Source: Silene conica (taxonomy: Eukaryota > Streptophyta > Magnoliopsida > Caryophyllales > Caryophyllaceae). Taken from it: DNA of 64,000 nucleotides. Both the position numbers and the translations under genes were made by a program. Below are positions 1 to 11,074 of the stretch, in pieces. The stretch covers positions 36,032,530 to 36,096,529 of the forward strand of contig CM055319.2 in assembly GCA_029255685.2 (NCBI GenBank). The letters are read 5' to 3'. Under the pieces are notes generated by a model, which saw only the letters and a list, made by a program, of their open reading frames with translations, ran no database searches and was not told the origin of the DNA. Every line of letters begins with the position of its first letter. Position 1 is the stretch's first letter.

Positions 1-1424
1 AGAAAAAAGGAAAAGAGAAAAAGGAAAGCTACCTCAAAGGAAACCTCCGCTGTACGTCTGATCAGATCTTTGAAAGGACGAGGTTCCATAATAGAGGCAG
101 AGGCAGGGAAAAGCAGTGAGCCCAAGGCAGGCCAGAGATTAGTTCTGGACCCACCAAAATCCCCTAGGAGTTCCAAATGCAGAGCAGGAGAAGACGAACC
201 TTCTTCAGAGGATGACCGAGGCAGACACTCAGGTATAACCTTAAAACCGGGGGTGGGGATCTCAACAGGAATCTTCAAAGGAGAAGGATCTACAAAAGAA
301 GCCTCAGGAGCAGACTCCTGGACTGAATCACCAATATCCAGCTCAATAAGAGCAGCCTTGGACCCAGCTCCAGCAAGGCCCTCCTCAGCAGTATCCACCT
401 TCTTCTTCTTTGAGGACTACCCCGCATCCCCAGATGTAAACCTCTTCCTCCGCAGTTGCATCACCCTGTCCACATTTACCCTGGGCTTGCCTGAAATAAG
501 CACCGAACATCAGAACGATCAGAGCAAATAAAAGAACCAACTCAAAAAGAAAATAACCAAGCCAGAAACATCGTACCCTCCTTCTTCACCGCCAGAACAG
601 CAGAATCCCGGACCAGCTTGGAGAACGTCCTTTCCTCGGCAGGAAGGTCCAAGAGCTTGGCCTTCGAAGCAGGGGGATCCTTGGAATCAGGGAACTTAGC
701 CAGGCTATTCCCTGAAAAGACAAAAAAACTATCAGCAAAAGACATCAGCAAAAGAACTAGAAAAATCAAACGCCAGAACAGAGGCCATACCTTCCACAGG
801 CTGCCATTCCGAGAAAATATAGTCTGGAGAGTAAGGAAGGGTGTCAATCTTGACAAAGATAAAACGGGTAAACCACTTACTATCGTCTGGAGTGGTGGAA
901 AAGATAATGGCAGAGGGCATATTGTCATGGCTACGGATGGTACACTGAGAGTGACCCAGAGAACGAGGAGTGAACCACTGCCCCAAATCAGCCAAACCAA
1001 TGTTCATCCCCCGTTCACGGTTCAAAGCACAGATGCTGAGCAAGATCCTCCATGCATGTGGAGCAATCTGGCACATAGCAAGCTTGGTTAACTTCAGGAA
1101 GTCAATAATCAAGTCAGGGAAAGGGAATCTCAGGCCCATACGAAAAGGATACTCGCAGAAACAAGTCCATCCTTCCCTCTCAAAATCGGCCTTCTCGCCA
1201 GCGAGAGGGAAATGATAGGTAACCCCGTCCGGAAACCCAAACCGGATCTTGATAAAAGAAGCATGGGACTCGTTGAAAGCAGAATCGCACAGGTGTTTGG
1301 CAGCAAGCAGCCCCTGCGAAGGGAAAGGAGCAGAGTAGTCCCCCGAAGCAGGAGTAGATCCAGAAGACCCTGCAGGCGCAGGTGTAGCAGAGGGAGTAGC
1401 GGAAGAGGATCCAGGAGCAGACAT
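1..1424 (-). CDS. Antisense extra ORF of a Tat-like gypsy element (PF04195-like), partial, spliced
   Basis: Reads on the minus strand from an ATG at 1424. Exon 1 (791-1424) encodes an Ala/Ser/Pro-rich N-terminus and then a domain resembling the 'putative gypsy type transposon' family (PF04195), with the FPFPDLIIDFLKL and WRILLSICAL stretches. Donor and acceptor dinucleotides support exon 2 at 577-711 and exon 3 from 490 downward, keeping one frame across both junctions. Exon 3 meets an in-frame TAG at 417-419, after which a Ser/Glu/Pro-rich frame continues to the window edge, so this is either a decayed copy or there is another splice. In Tat-lineage elements such extra ORFs are known between pol and the 3' LTR, antisense to gag-pol, which fits the plus-strand LTR at 1811. 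The molecular function of the family is unknown. Family assignment is from recognition, not a search. Confidence 0.62.
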
Positions 1425-1795
1425 GATGAATTTAAAGAAAAAAGAAGTGGTAAAAAGTTTTTACTGCGAAAAGAAAGGCAAGAAAGAGCAAGAAAGCAAG
1501 TGAAAGAAAGTGAATTTTGAAGATGGTAAAAGTGAAAAAGTCGGATGAGAGACAATTTATAGAAGAAGTGGACGGTCAAAAGTAAAGAGTAAATTTTGAA
1601 TTCAAAAGTTGAGAGTAAATGCAAGTGGGAAGTTGAAATAGTTGAGGGGACATACCATTAATAGGTGGTTGAAAAAAGCAGCCTAGTGGGTAGCCTACGT
1701 GAGCAACATCAGAAATCCCTAACAACCCATACAAATTCCAGAAGCAAGCTTAGAAGCAAAGAAATTCCAGCCCAATTAAAGCCAAGGTTAGGCTG

Positions 1796-2286
1796 AAATT
1801 TGGGGGAAATTGTTTAGCCCAAATCTGCGTTTTCAGCACCGGGCCCAAAAGAAGGTAGAGCACCAGAAGCCCATCTCCAGTGCAGATCATATGAAACAGA
1901 AGAGGAACGTTGGAACTCAAGAACAAGTCAAAATCCTAAAAGAATATCTCCCTATATTCACTCCTACATTCCAGGGCCAGAGCAGAATCGGTTAAGCTAA
2001 AATCCGCGGCTATAAAAGAGAAGCGAGGGCATTATTTTTATTCATTCAGTTCACACGTTGTAAAACTTTACTACTTACGCAAGCACTTGTACTCATACAA
2101 AACAGCGAAATTACTCGATCATAGTAAAAATATTGGTGGGATTCCGTTCCCCCCGAGGTTGTTTCCCTCTTTGGGTTTTTCCGCGTCACCAAAAACCTCT
2201 TGTGTCATTCTTTATTTCTTTTGTTCTCTATATTTGTTTATACGTAAAATCTTTATATTGGTTGACACTTTGACCCGCATCACATA
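1796..2286 (+). mobile_element. 3' LTR of the Tat-like element with preceding polypurine tract
   Basis: A purine-rich run ending GGGGGAAAT at 1810 is followed by TGTTTAG, the probable LTR start at 1811. A TATAAAAG box lies at 2011, followed by an R/U5-like stretch with the 'ccgaggttgtttccct...gggtttttccgcg' character common in plant gypsy LTRs. The right end near CATCACA (about 2286) is approximate because no second LTR is in the window. The internal region would lie left of position 1, with the antisense ORF between it and this LTR. A solo LTR beside an unrelated gene is less likely given the tract and the antisense ORF. Confidence 0.55.
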
Positions 2287-2611
2287 AACTTGACCCGGTA
2301 GAAATTTTATCAAAACAGTGTGCATGTTGTGTATTTTTTTTTCTAAACAAAAAAATGAAAAGGAAGTTTATGATGTCTCTATGTCCTGTTGCTCTCATAA
2401 AAAATTACCATGCATGATTATTCATGAAATCTCTTGAAAATTGATTTATGCTTAGTTGAGTCCATTTTGGATTTGATGCCAAAGTCCCTTACTTTGTTCT
2501 CTTCATTTGTGGTAAAACTTGAAATGCGTGCATGAAATTCTATAATAAATCACGTTCTCTTCTCTTTGAAATCCAATTGACCTGTAAATTTTAAAAATCC
2601 CCCTTAAAAAA
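2287..2611. other. Intergenic, nothing recognised
   Basis: AT-rich sequence between the LTR and the duplicated segment. I see no coding potential, RNA gene or repeat that I can support. Confidence 0.5.
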
Positions 2612-3010
2612 TTGATCGGACCAGGACAGTTGGAAGGGTAGGAGTGGCCTTTTGCGATTCCGATTGTGGAGTGACCAAATATTCTATCTTTTTTTTCAGT
2701 ATAGTTTGTATGCTGATATTGAAATATTCACAATTTCATATAGGGCTTTATAACCAATTTATTTGTTTCTATTCTATGATATTTGGATCTGATGATAAAT
2801 TATAGGTCTTATAGAATTGGTTGAACCAGGACAGTTATGAGTAGCCTTTTGCAGTTCCAATTGGGAGTCACCGAATTTTCTATCTTTGTTTTAGTAGAAC
2901 TTGTATGCTGAAACTAAAATATTCACATTATCATTTAGGGTGTTATAACTTAACCAATTTTTTTTTGTTTCTGTTCTATGATTTCAGATCTGATGATAAA
3001 TTACAGGTCG
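2612..3010 (+). repeat. Diverged tandem duplication, about 205-bp unit
   Basis: Two head-to-tail copies begin near 2617 and 2822 with 'ccaggacagtt'. They share landmarks in the same order: 'gcctttgc... gattcc/gttcc', 'ttctatct', 'tgtatgctga', 'atattcac', 'tctatgat' and 'gatctgatgataaatta(c/t)aggtc'. The second copy runs directly into the first recognisable exon of the helicase fragment, so this is probably an intron or upstream-exon boundary duplicated before decay. Confidence 0.7.
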
Positions 3011-4432
3011 AATATTTGATTGATGGATGCTTTGTAGGTGAGGCACGATGGAAGTTTAATGTCACATGCTCAAAGCAAGAAGGTATCACAGATGAGTGCC
3101 GACAAGCAACAGTGGGAAGACAGGCAACTGTTAAGGTCAGGTGTTGTTCGAGGCACTGAAGTTCAAATTGAAATTGACAATGAAGAGGAAAACAAAGTCA
3201 TTCTTTTAGTCCATGGTATGTCAAATGCTCCCTCGTAATCAAATCAAATCGAAAATACAAATAAAGGGAAATTGTTGGAGGAGAAGTAGTGTAAGACAAA
3301 ATAAATTTCTTTTTTAACACTTTTTGGTGCGTGATGCAGATACAAAACCTCCTTTCTTGGACGGAAGAGTGATTTACACTAAACAAGCAGAGCCTGTAAT
3401 GCCTATAAAAGATCCAACATCAAACATGGCTTTAATTTCGCGTAAAGGGTCTGGATTAGTACGAGAAATTCGTGAAAAGCAGAGCATGAATAAGTCACGG
3501 CAACGCTTTTGGGAGCTTGCCGGGTCTAAACTTGGTGACACCCTAGGTGTTGAGAAGACAGTTGAGCAGGTACATTCTATCTTCAAATATGTTGTATTAT
3601 TCTTGGCATTTTTTTCCCGATGATTTTGTCAATGTTAATTGGTGCATGTCCAGATTGATGCTGATAAAACAGAAGTTGGTGAAGATGGGGAGATTGACTT
3701 TAAGGAAGATGCGAAGTTTGCACAACATCTGAAGAAGGATGAAGGTGTAAGTGATTTTGCAAGGACAAAAACAATGTCGGAGCAGCAGCAATATCTTCCT
3801 ATATTCTCTATAAGAGACGAATTGATGAAGGTAATGATACGCCGCATTTTGCTGCTGATTCGCTTTCATTTTCCTTCCCATTTATAGTGTTGATATGCAC
3901 CCTTAATTTCCTGTAACCATATCGAAACTGAATTCCTGTTTATGATCCCTTCATATATTCTACTAGGATGATTGTATCGTGTTGGCTCGTCGGGTATAGT
4001 ACATGAATACAAGGTTATGAGAATTGACAAAGTTAGTATAGGGGGTGGGGTGAGGGATAGCAATGCTGCCATCATGCCATGTATAGAGTGACTTAGTTCA
4101 GAGTTCAGACCCTAATAGTCATGTTATAATTGTCATAAAACCAAGGCCTCATGTCTTTGGTGAAATGCTAAAGTCGCCAAACTCTCTCAGCCATTTGTAA
4201 TATACTAATATCTACTCAGAATTGAGATGGAAAACAGAAAACACTGTAGAGAGTATACGTTTCATAGATAGTAATAAATATTTGGTATTGTGGTTCCTGG
4301 TTTGGTTTGCTGTTACGCTGTTTACATTTTGTCACTCAATTTTCATTCTCTGATGTACAGCTCATTCGTTAGAATCAAGTCATAGTCGTCGCTGGAGAAA
4401 CTGGTTCAGGGAAGACCACGCAATTGACACAG
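3000..4432 (+). pseudogene. Fragment of a DEAH7/PRP16-like pre-mRNA splicing RNA helicase
   Basis: Four consecutive exons with intact GT/AG borders are recognisable: up to 3214, 3340-3569, 3654-3830 and 4361-4432. Their products match the N-terminal and central part of plant DEAH7/PRP16, the DEAH ATPase that remodels the spliceosome for the second splicing step. Recognisable segments are SADKQQWEDRQLLRSG, KPPFLDGRV, SRQRFWELAGSKLG, and the Walker A motif GETGSGKT in the last exon. That last exon has an in-frame stop (LIR, stop, NQV) where the family has Glu, and the next exon is not found, so the ATPase and helicase domains are missing. The upstream N-terminal exons are also absent. Introns are retained, so it arose by DNA-level duplication or capture, not by retroposition. 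Confidence 0.85.
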
Positions 4433-4810
4433 GTTTGTATGGGATTGTTCTTCTTTTTTCTTGGTATCATGTCTTTGTATGTACACTGCATGGCCATACT
4501 GAAAGTAAATGAAACAATCAAGGTGTGCTAAGTCTATTAAATGTTGACAATTTGACATGGATGGAGAAAGTTATTATTTTATTTTTACCTAATGTCTTGG
4601 TTTGCTAAGTCTACTCTTCTTTTGTCTGGGTATCATGTCTTTTCTTTATATGTTCCACCTTTCTTTATAGTTATGTCTTGCAGCTAAAAATCTCCTTCTT
4701 CTTCATCTTCAACTACCTCACTCTGATCAAATTTCTAGGGTTCATAATATTCCCAAATTATCAAATCACCCGGAAAATTCAAAATCCTAAATTGAAAGAG
4801 GGGAAACTCA
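4433..4810. other. Intergenic or intron remnant
   Basis: Begins as the intron after the last helicase exon. There is no further helicase exon. The part from about 4690 is CT-rich and looks like the 5' untranslated leader of the short ORF that follows. Confidence 0.4.
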
Positions 4811-4900
4811 ATGCGAGAGATGAACATGGATCTCGAATTCGAGAAATCACCACGATTTATCAATTTGAAGAACTCTGGTGAAGCTGGTGATACAGTGAAG
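4811..4900 (+). other. Possible captured first exon of an unidentified gene
   Basis: An ATG-initiated frame of 30 codons (MREMNMDLEFEKSP, then RFINLKNSGEAGDTVK) ends exactly at a GT donor followed by a T-rich intron-like stretch, and is preceded by a CT-rich leader-like sequence. I do not recognise the protein. It could be chance; the case rests on the donor position and the leader composition. Confidence 0.3.
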
Positions 4901-5206
4901 GTTTTGTATCTCTTCTCGTTTTGCTATGCGGTGGTTATATATCAATGTATAGTAGATTTTGTATTCTATTTTTGTCTTCTGTTAAATCTTACCCCCTTCG
5001 TTCAATCCAATTTCACACGTTTGTCAATGTATTTGAATTGTATTATAATCAAATATATGTAATGGGTTGAATTTTGTCACGTTAACAGCAGCTTTAACGT
5101 TACGCGATGAATTAGCTGCCGAGTTAGAATTTACCTTAATATTTTGGTATTAAAATCTACTCTTATATGTAGTTACTCCTAAAGGTGACATTTTTATAGG
5201 TACTAA

Positions 5207-6386
5207 GGTGTCATTTGCTCCAATTGCAATGGATTGGGGCATGAGATGGCTCATTGTAGGATACCTCATAAGAGATCGGGAAAGGCTCGTCCAAAGACTG
5301 CACCGGCCAAGAAGGTGTAGCTTCCACAGCAGAGGTAGCTGCACCAGGGACCTGCTTTTTTGACAGTAGGGCAGTTGACTATGGGGCCGCAATATGATAG
5401 AGCTGGTTCTGAGGGTCTGATGAACCCGGGATTGCAGCAGGAAAGTGGTGACAAAGTGACTGATGGGTTGTGTGAGCAGCCTGTCGGGGCCATATCCTAC
5501 AAGGATGCTCCCAACTCGCCTGGGATAAGTGGAAATAGCAATAAAGAAGGGAGTTTGGGGAGTTCTGTGAGTGGGCGTACCAATCACAATGGCAGCAGAG
5601 GGACTCACAGGGGTTCTATCCCTGATCACAGGCCCTTCTATAGGCTGCAATAATAATTGCTGTGCAGTTTATTGCTGCTAGCAGTTGTGATCAGTGGTCA
5701 GTATCCAAGCGCGGTAATAGGGGTCTGAGCATAGAGAAGGTATCAGTACAGGAGTAGGGAGCATTGCAGCGTAAGAAAATTTGCTAGCTATGGGTCTCAT
5801 GTGTTTGAATAAGATCAGATAGAAGATCAATCTGGGGATTGTTTGGGCTGTAACATTGGGTAGCGGTTTCGGAATTGGTGCAGAATGGGAAATGTGTGAG
5901 CAAGCAGCGTGGTGCTGGGCTGCTTGTTCTAAATTGGTTGAGGGGCAGATGTTGATAGGCAGTTTGTTAGGGTGAGCACGGTTTGATCCTTGCTCCTGCA
6001 AACGAGCGGATTTCATTTGCAGGATCTTTTGAGTAGCATCTGGGCCAGACGAGAGCAGGTCTTAGAGGATACTTGGACTGATTGCAACGTTTTTGCTGGT
6101 TTATAAGAGGACAGTGGGGCATTGTGGGCGCAGTGGGTTGAATGCTACCCACTGTCCACGTGCCTTAATGCTTTCAAGGAATAAGAGTTAGAAGTGCTAC
6201 AATAAGCAGATATTTTGATGCGGTCTTTGGTCGTGTCGAACGGAAGACTACATGGAGTTATTATAGGGCAATTTTAGATTGCTTTCGAATACCTTGTATT
6301 AGAAGTGGTCTTATAATGTACATTTGTTTTCGATATTTATATACTTACCTTTTACCAAAATAAAAAATAAAAAATGGTGTCATTTG
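5207..6386 (+). mobile_element. 5'-truncated, internally deleted LINE with 11-bp target duplication
   Basis: The 11-mer GGTGTCATTTG occurs at 5207-5217 and 6376-6386. The second copy directly follows an A-rich tail (6358-6375) built of AAAATAAAAAAT-type sequence, the signature of target-primed insertion. The body starts with a CCHC zinc knuckle (CSNCNGLGHEMAHC, about 5218-5260), as in the ORF1 protein of plant LINEs, followed by a basic stretch and a stop. Little of ORF2 is visible. A segment near 6125 (SGALWAQWVECY) may be a scrap of the ORF2 C-terminal region. The element is about 1.16 kb, far shorter than a full LINE, so it is both 5'-truncated and internally deleted or strongly decayed. 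Confidence 0.68.
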
Positions 6387-6654
6387 TTATATATCTTTGA
6401 ATTGTAATAGAGAATATGTAATACTTTTTAAGGGGCTGTAGGCAGCCAGGAAGCTTGGACACGGCTCCGAGCCAACATCCCAATGTTGAAGACTCTATCC
6501 GAAACCCGTGGGGCACACGACAAAATGTTTCGGACACCTATAAAACTGTGCCTGGTTTTTTTAATTTATATGAACACATCCGGGCGTCGTGTGTTGATTT
6601 GTTTAGATTAGATGGTTCAGAATCGTCACCTCCGTTTTTCCTCACTTCCTAACG

Positions 6655-6774
6655 AAAGGGTATGGCTGTGTGCAGTATGAGACTGAGGACTCTGCCCAAA
6701 AGGCAATAGAGAAATTGAACGGAATACCGTTGAATGACAAACAAGTGTATGTGGGCCCTTTTGTGCGCAACAAT
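6655..6774 (+). pseudogene. Poly(A)-binding protein RRM2 fragment
   Basis: A 40-codon open frame reads KGYGCVQYETEDSAQKAIEKL followed by NGIPLNDKQVYVGPFVR. This is the second half of the second RNA-recognition motif of plant poly(A)-binding proteins, including the RNP1 core (KGYGxVQY, normally KGYGFVQY). PABPs coat mRNA tails and contact eIF4G. Neither the rest of RRM2 nor the other three RRMs nor the C-terminal MLLE domain is nearby. The frame runs into unrelated sequence and stops at 6792. Confidence 0.85.
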
Positions 6775-7581
6775 ACGAATGGCTTGTTTTAAGAATGAAA
6801 CCCGCCATTGCCAATGGCGTGTTTTAACAAGTTTTTTAATTTTCATTCTAGTAACTACTGGAAAATAGGAGTTGAACATGCCATGCGTAATGGCGTGTTA
6901 TGGGCGAGAAGCACGTCATTCGTATTGGCGTTTCTAGGCCGTTTCTTTTTCTTTTTTCTGTCATCAATCCTGTGTTCATAGTTCGCTCCTTAAATTGATT
7001 ATTTAATAAACCGATTCATGCTAACCGCGCCCAGAGCATTCTGTAACGGTTCATTTCACTTATACCCAGGTTTTAATCAACTTCATTCAATTAATTTCCC
7101 TTATTTAATTCTAAAATTTTGATCTTTTTGTCAAATTTTGATGTGTTTTTTTTGATGAATATGTTACCCTGATTGATTTTTTGTATTTGTTTCTAATTGA
7201 TAAGAGAATGGAGCTCAAGCTTTTAATTATTATTTTAGCTGAATATTCTCTTAGCTGCTCAGCTGATATGTCCTTTGTTGTAGATTACGGGTGTCTAACC
7301 GTGTATAAGTTAGTTTTGCTTAACTTCTCCTAAGTTAAGTAAGCATAATTAAGCCATTGATTAATGGACTGCTTAAATTGAAGAGAGATGCACAAAATTA
7401 ACTTAACTTCTTCTGGTTTGTAGATATTGGTATTTGTCAAAGTTTATATTAGTAAACAAAGTCATATGAAGACTATATGAATGGAAATGAGGGAGTAAAT
7501 ATTTTCTTAATATTGATCCTCATAACATACAAATTTGATATATGCTGACGAATTCTGCGCCACTGTGTTGATCCACTGTCA

Positions 7582-7956
7582 CCATTTACAGCTGCATCAA
7601 TTGCTCCAGAAGTTGAGAATGTTGTCCGTCTATCACTTGTGAGAGAGAGCTCTTATTTGACTCACCCAATATTTAACACGTATGTCTATCTTTGGTAATG
7701 TCATCCTTAAAGTCACTTTGTCATAATGTCACATTTTCTGAGTTTTATTTACCTTATTGGACACCACATGGAGCATGAGCTGCTGAGGTACCTTCATAAG
7801 CTACAAGCAAAAGATTTGTCACTATGTCACAATATGATTCCATTGGGATCTTGCACAATGAAGTTGAACGCTACCACTGAAATGATGCCAGTGACATGGC
7901 CTAGCTTCACAGATATTAATCATTTTGCACCTGCAAACCTGGCACAAGGTTATCAG
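7582..7956 (+). pseudogene. Glycine decarboxylase P-protein (GLDP) fragment, two exons
   Basis: Two pieces match the middle of GLDP, the mitochondrial PLP enzyme of the glycine cleavage system in photorespiration. The first (7582-7680) reads [11 protein letters not shown] to [11 protein letters not shown]. The second (about 7763-7956) reads [20 protein letters not shown], then [14 protein letters not shown] and [13 protein letters not shown], ending at an intact GT donor. The intron between them is retained but its acceptor is no longer a clean AG. Missing are the N-terminal domain, the C-terminal PLP-lysine domain and most of the gene, so it cannot encode an enzyme. Confidence 0.88.
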
Positions 7957-9465
7957 GTATACACGTGAAACTCTTTGGTTCCTTTCACACAATGACTGTA
8001 TATCATCTATGCATGGCTACTGGTGAGATATTCGCAGGCCCGCTTGACAAGATCAAATTATATGAGATATATTACAGTTACATGGAATAAGAGCTATGGA
8101 GGCTAAACGTTTCTTCGTCCGAAGGTTATTCTACTGAATAAGGATGTTAGCTAAAGCAATTTGGTAGTGTTTGTGGTTCTCTTGTATAGTGTTCGGGATT
8201 GAGTCGGGGGAATGAGAGTCCAAGTTTCGTTTTGGGTTAAGGCATCATATTCGACCTGCATTGCTACACAGCATAAGGGCTCTGAGGAGTTTCTATCCAG
8301 ACAGAGGGGGTCGGGGTAGGTGAAGTAGGTGAGCTAAAGGGGTTGGGAGAGGGCATGGAGTTCTGGGTCCTGGTTGGGGATGCTGGGGGAGGGTTGTTGG
8401 TGGTAGGTGGAGTGATCAGAGAGGACGGGTCCTAGGATGTACTGGGTGCAGAGGTCGGGGTGACAGAGGGCAGAGATGATGTAAATCCAATCAATTATGC
8501 TATCGACCTATGTATACTCTAATTAATGATTTAAATGCGATGTAAAATATTTTTTTTATTACAAATATTAAAGTATGGAGTAGAGTATTAATGTTATTAG
8601 AAAGAAATTTTTATTGATTTGATCACTGGTTGTGACTTGTGAGGCGACCTGGTATATTTATCAGTAATCAAGCACCTGTCATGCGAGAGAAACATCCTTC
8701 CAATATGTTTGAACATTATTAAACATAGACAGATATCTTACGGCTTTTCGTCTACTTGGTGCTGGAGTTGTAGATGTTGCTTATGCAGATGAGGAGGTTG
8801 TGTTTGTTATTAACAACTCAATGATTTTAATTTATTTTAAGATGAATTTGAGTTGGGAGTTTCAGTGTCGTTTTTGCATCTTTTTCTTCAGTTTATTTCT
8901 GTCTCTTTCTCCCCCTTCAATTTGTCTGTTATGTGTTGTTGCTCTTTGATGAATGATGATAATTTAGGAATTAATTAGATGTGACAATTTAGCCAGTGCC
9001 ATAGACTGGCCTCTGTACTATGTTTAATATTTGTTTTAATCTGAAGTGGGTTTTGGGATAAAGTTTATCATTGTCGGACTTTCTGCAGGTATCGGCCAAG
9101 TCTCCATTGTGGCCACCGTTTTCTAGCTATGAAGATCTAGAGGAGACAACAAACAAGAGCGACGTAGGTTAGAGGAACTGCTCAAAAGTAAAGGGACGCA
9201 ATATGGGTTTCATCCCTGATTAACAATTTTTGTGAAATGCCAAAAGGTTTGCATCTTAATGTGTAAATGCTGCAACAACTATCAGACAAAATAATTTTAT
9301 TATTGGTCTTTGCTTTGTAATGGTTCGAGTTTTATTATTTCTTATCCTTCATTGAAAACCACAGTCAAAGTTAGTTTTCAGAATGGATTCATAACAACCA
9401 ACTGGAATTTCATTATGAGTTCGTCTTCGTAATTTATGAATTTCATTTATAAAACAGTAAATAAA
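7957..9465. other. Intergenic, no supported gene; G-rich tract
   Basis: No domain is recognised. About 8280-8475 is unusually G-rich on the plus strand, with several GGG and GGGG runs, and encodes only Pro/Ser/Thr-rich frames on the minus strand. A stretch near 8733-8805 (LTAFRLLGAGVVDVAYADEEV) looks exon-like but I cannot assign it. Confidence 0.4.
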
Positions 9466-10179
9466 TTAATTAACTGAATGGTCACAAATTTTTGTTTGGA
9501 CTTGTGTTTTATTGATGTTGACTGATAGTGATCTGTGGTAGAAAATTTGTTCAAGGGTACTTCCAAGATCAAATACAGATACTTTTACTCCGAGAAAGTA
9601 TGACGGAAAACCTATATCTTTAAGAGAAAACCGATTCGCAAACGAGGAAAGAAAATTATCAAGATGAGGGGATTTGGGACCGGTGACTATAATGTCATCG
9701 ACAAAAACAAGAAGATATATGGTGAGTGAATGTTTATTAAAAAGAAATAGAGAAGGATCCGACACAGATTGAGTAAAACCATTAGAGTAAAGAAAATTCG
9801 TAAGTTCATTATACCAAGCTCGAGGAGCTTCCTTAAGACCGTAAATAGCTTTGTAGAGTTTAAATACATGAGTTGGGAAAGATTGATTAATATAGCCTGG
9901 AGGTTGATACATAAAAACAGTTTCAGTTAACGCACCTTGAAGAAAAGCATTGTTAATGTCGAGTTGCTTGAGATACAAATCACGGGTGAGTCCAAGCGAG
10001 AGAATGAGGCGCATCGTGACTGGTTTAACAAAGGAACTGATAGTTTCAGTGTAATCAACACTCAGTCGTTGATGAAATCTTTTAACGATAAGACGGGCTC
10101 TGTATTTGTTGATGGTATTGTCCGGAATATATTTTATGTGAAACACTCAACGACAACCAACAACATTGTAAGATGTGCC
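9466..10179 (-). pseudogene. Ty1/copia reverse transcriptase remnant, 3' part (interrupted)
   Basis: The minus frame shows an RVT_2-type reverse transcriptase: Y(K/R)ARLI(V)K, LDINNAFLQGAL, the QPPG and YGLKEAPRAW motifs, and FVDDIIVTG around the catalytic Asp pair. A TGA at 10147-10149 replaces the conserved Trp after GCR. The frame is cut at 10179 by the LTR of element 1, and its upstream continuation lies at 18331. RNase H is not visible below 9466. This is a dead copy older than element 1. Confidence 0.88.
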
Positions 10180-10451
10180 TGATGCGTGTCTATTTTATGA
10201 TGTTTTACATCTATTTTTACACGCATTTGGTCGCTCATTTACTATGTTTTAGCCCTTATTTCCCAACAATCGTGTACTTTCGTATTTTTATGCACTTTTG
10301 CAGATTTATGCAGAAAAGGGACGATTTAGCACCAAATTCATGTCCTCGAGTCTTTTGCATTATTAAGGAACGAAGGAAAGTCAACTGGAGTCTTTATTTA
10401 AGTGCCAAGAGTCAAATCAAGAAGAAAACCGGAGATTTTCTATGCGGATAG

Positions 10452-10583
10452 GGTCGACCGACCTACAATATGGGTCGGCCGACCAGGCCCAATTTTTATG
10501 AAGTCCAAAATCTTGAAGAAAGCCCAGAATTCGCTCAAGTCCGTAAAAAAGGTCGACCGACCCACCAAACTGGTCGACCGACC
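10452..10583 (+). repeat. 21-nt cassette, two pairs (U3 of 5' LTR, element 1)
   Basis: D at 10452 and P at 10473; D at 10551 and D at 10572. Each pair is 21 nt start to start with a 9-nt spacer. Located directly upstream of the TATA box. Confidence 0.93.
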
Positions 10584-10657
10584 TCAGCGAAGCCCAGGAA
10601 CAGTTTTCGGAAATAGTTTAGAAGTAGGAGTCTTTAGGAAACTCTAATTTAATGCCC

Positions 10658-10665
10658 TATATAAG
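10658..10665 (+). promoter_or_regulatory. TATA box of subfamily-A LTR
   Basis: TATATAAG in an otherwise unremarkable context, 75 bp after the last upstream cassette. The 3' LTR of the same element has this site altered (TCTATAAG near 17249), and the element-3 LTR keeps CTATATAAAC. Confidence 0.6.
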
Positions 10666-11074
10666 CTAATCTTGTAATTAGGGTTAGGGATATCAAGTTT
10701 CTTAGTTAACAAGCCACAATTAGTTATTATCTAGTTCTCAATTCTAGTTTTCAACTTTAGTTTTGTAATCTTTCAATAATTCTCAAGCATTCAGTAAAGT
10801 TTGTTCCTCTCTGCCTTAATTCCGACTTTGGTAATTACTCTTTTAAATCTAGTTTTATTATTGTTCTTATTACTATTGCATTCAATTAAGATAGAATTCC
10901 CAAGTTTTATTGAATCTTGCATGCTTAGATTATTATTTACAATGTTTTCCATGTTTATTCCCGTCTTTATTATCGTTTCAATTACCATGCGTAGCTAAAT
11001 TTCATATGTTAGGATGTAGGGGATGAATATGCATAGGTAGTAGAAATTCCGAGACCGACTTGTAGCAGAGCCGT

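Noticed and set aside
3000..4432. Helicase segment as a functional gene
   Set aside because: In-frame stop beside the Walker A exon, and no ATPase/helicase exons or N-terminal exons nearby.
8280..8475. G-rich tract as a G-quadruplex regulatory site
   Set aside because: G-runs are present but no gene is next to it and the context is decayed intergenic DNA.
8733..8805. Exon-like frame LTAFRLLGAGVVDVAYADEEV
   Set aside because: I cannot match it to a known protein and there are no adjoining exons, so it is not listed as a gene.
10671..10695. Telomere-like 'attagggttaggga' in subfamily-A LTRs
   Set aside because: Only two units, not the plant TTTAGGG array, and present at the same place in each LTR copy.
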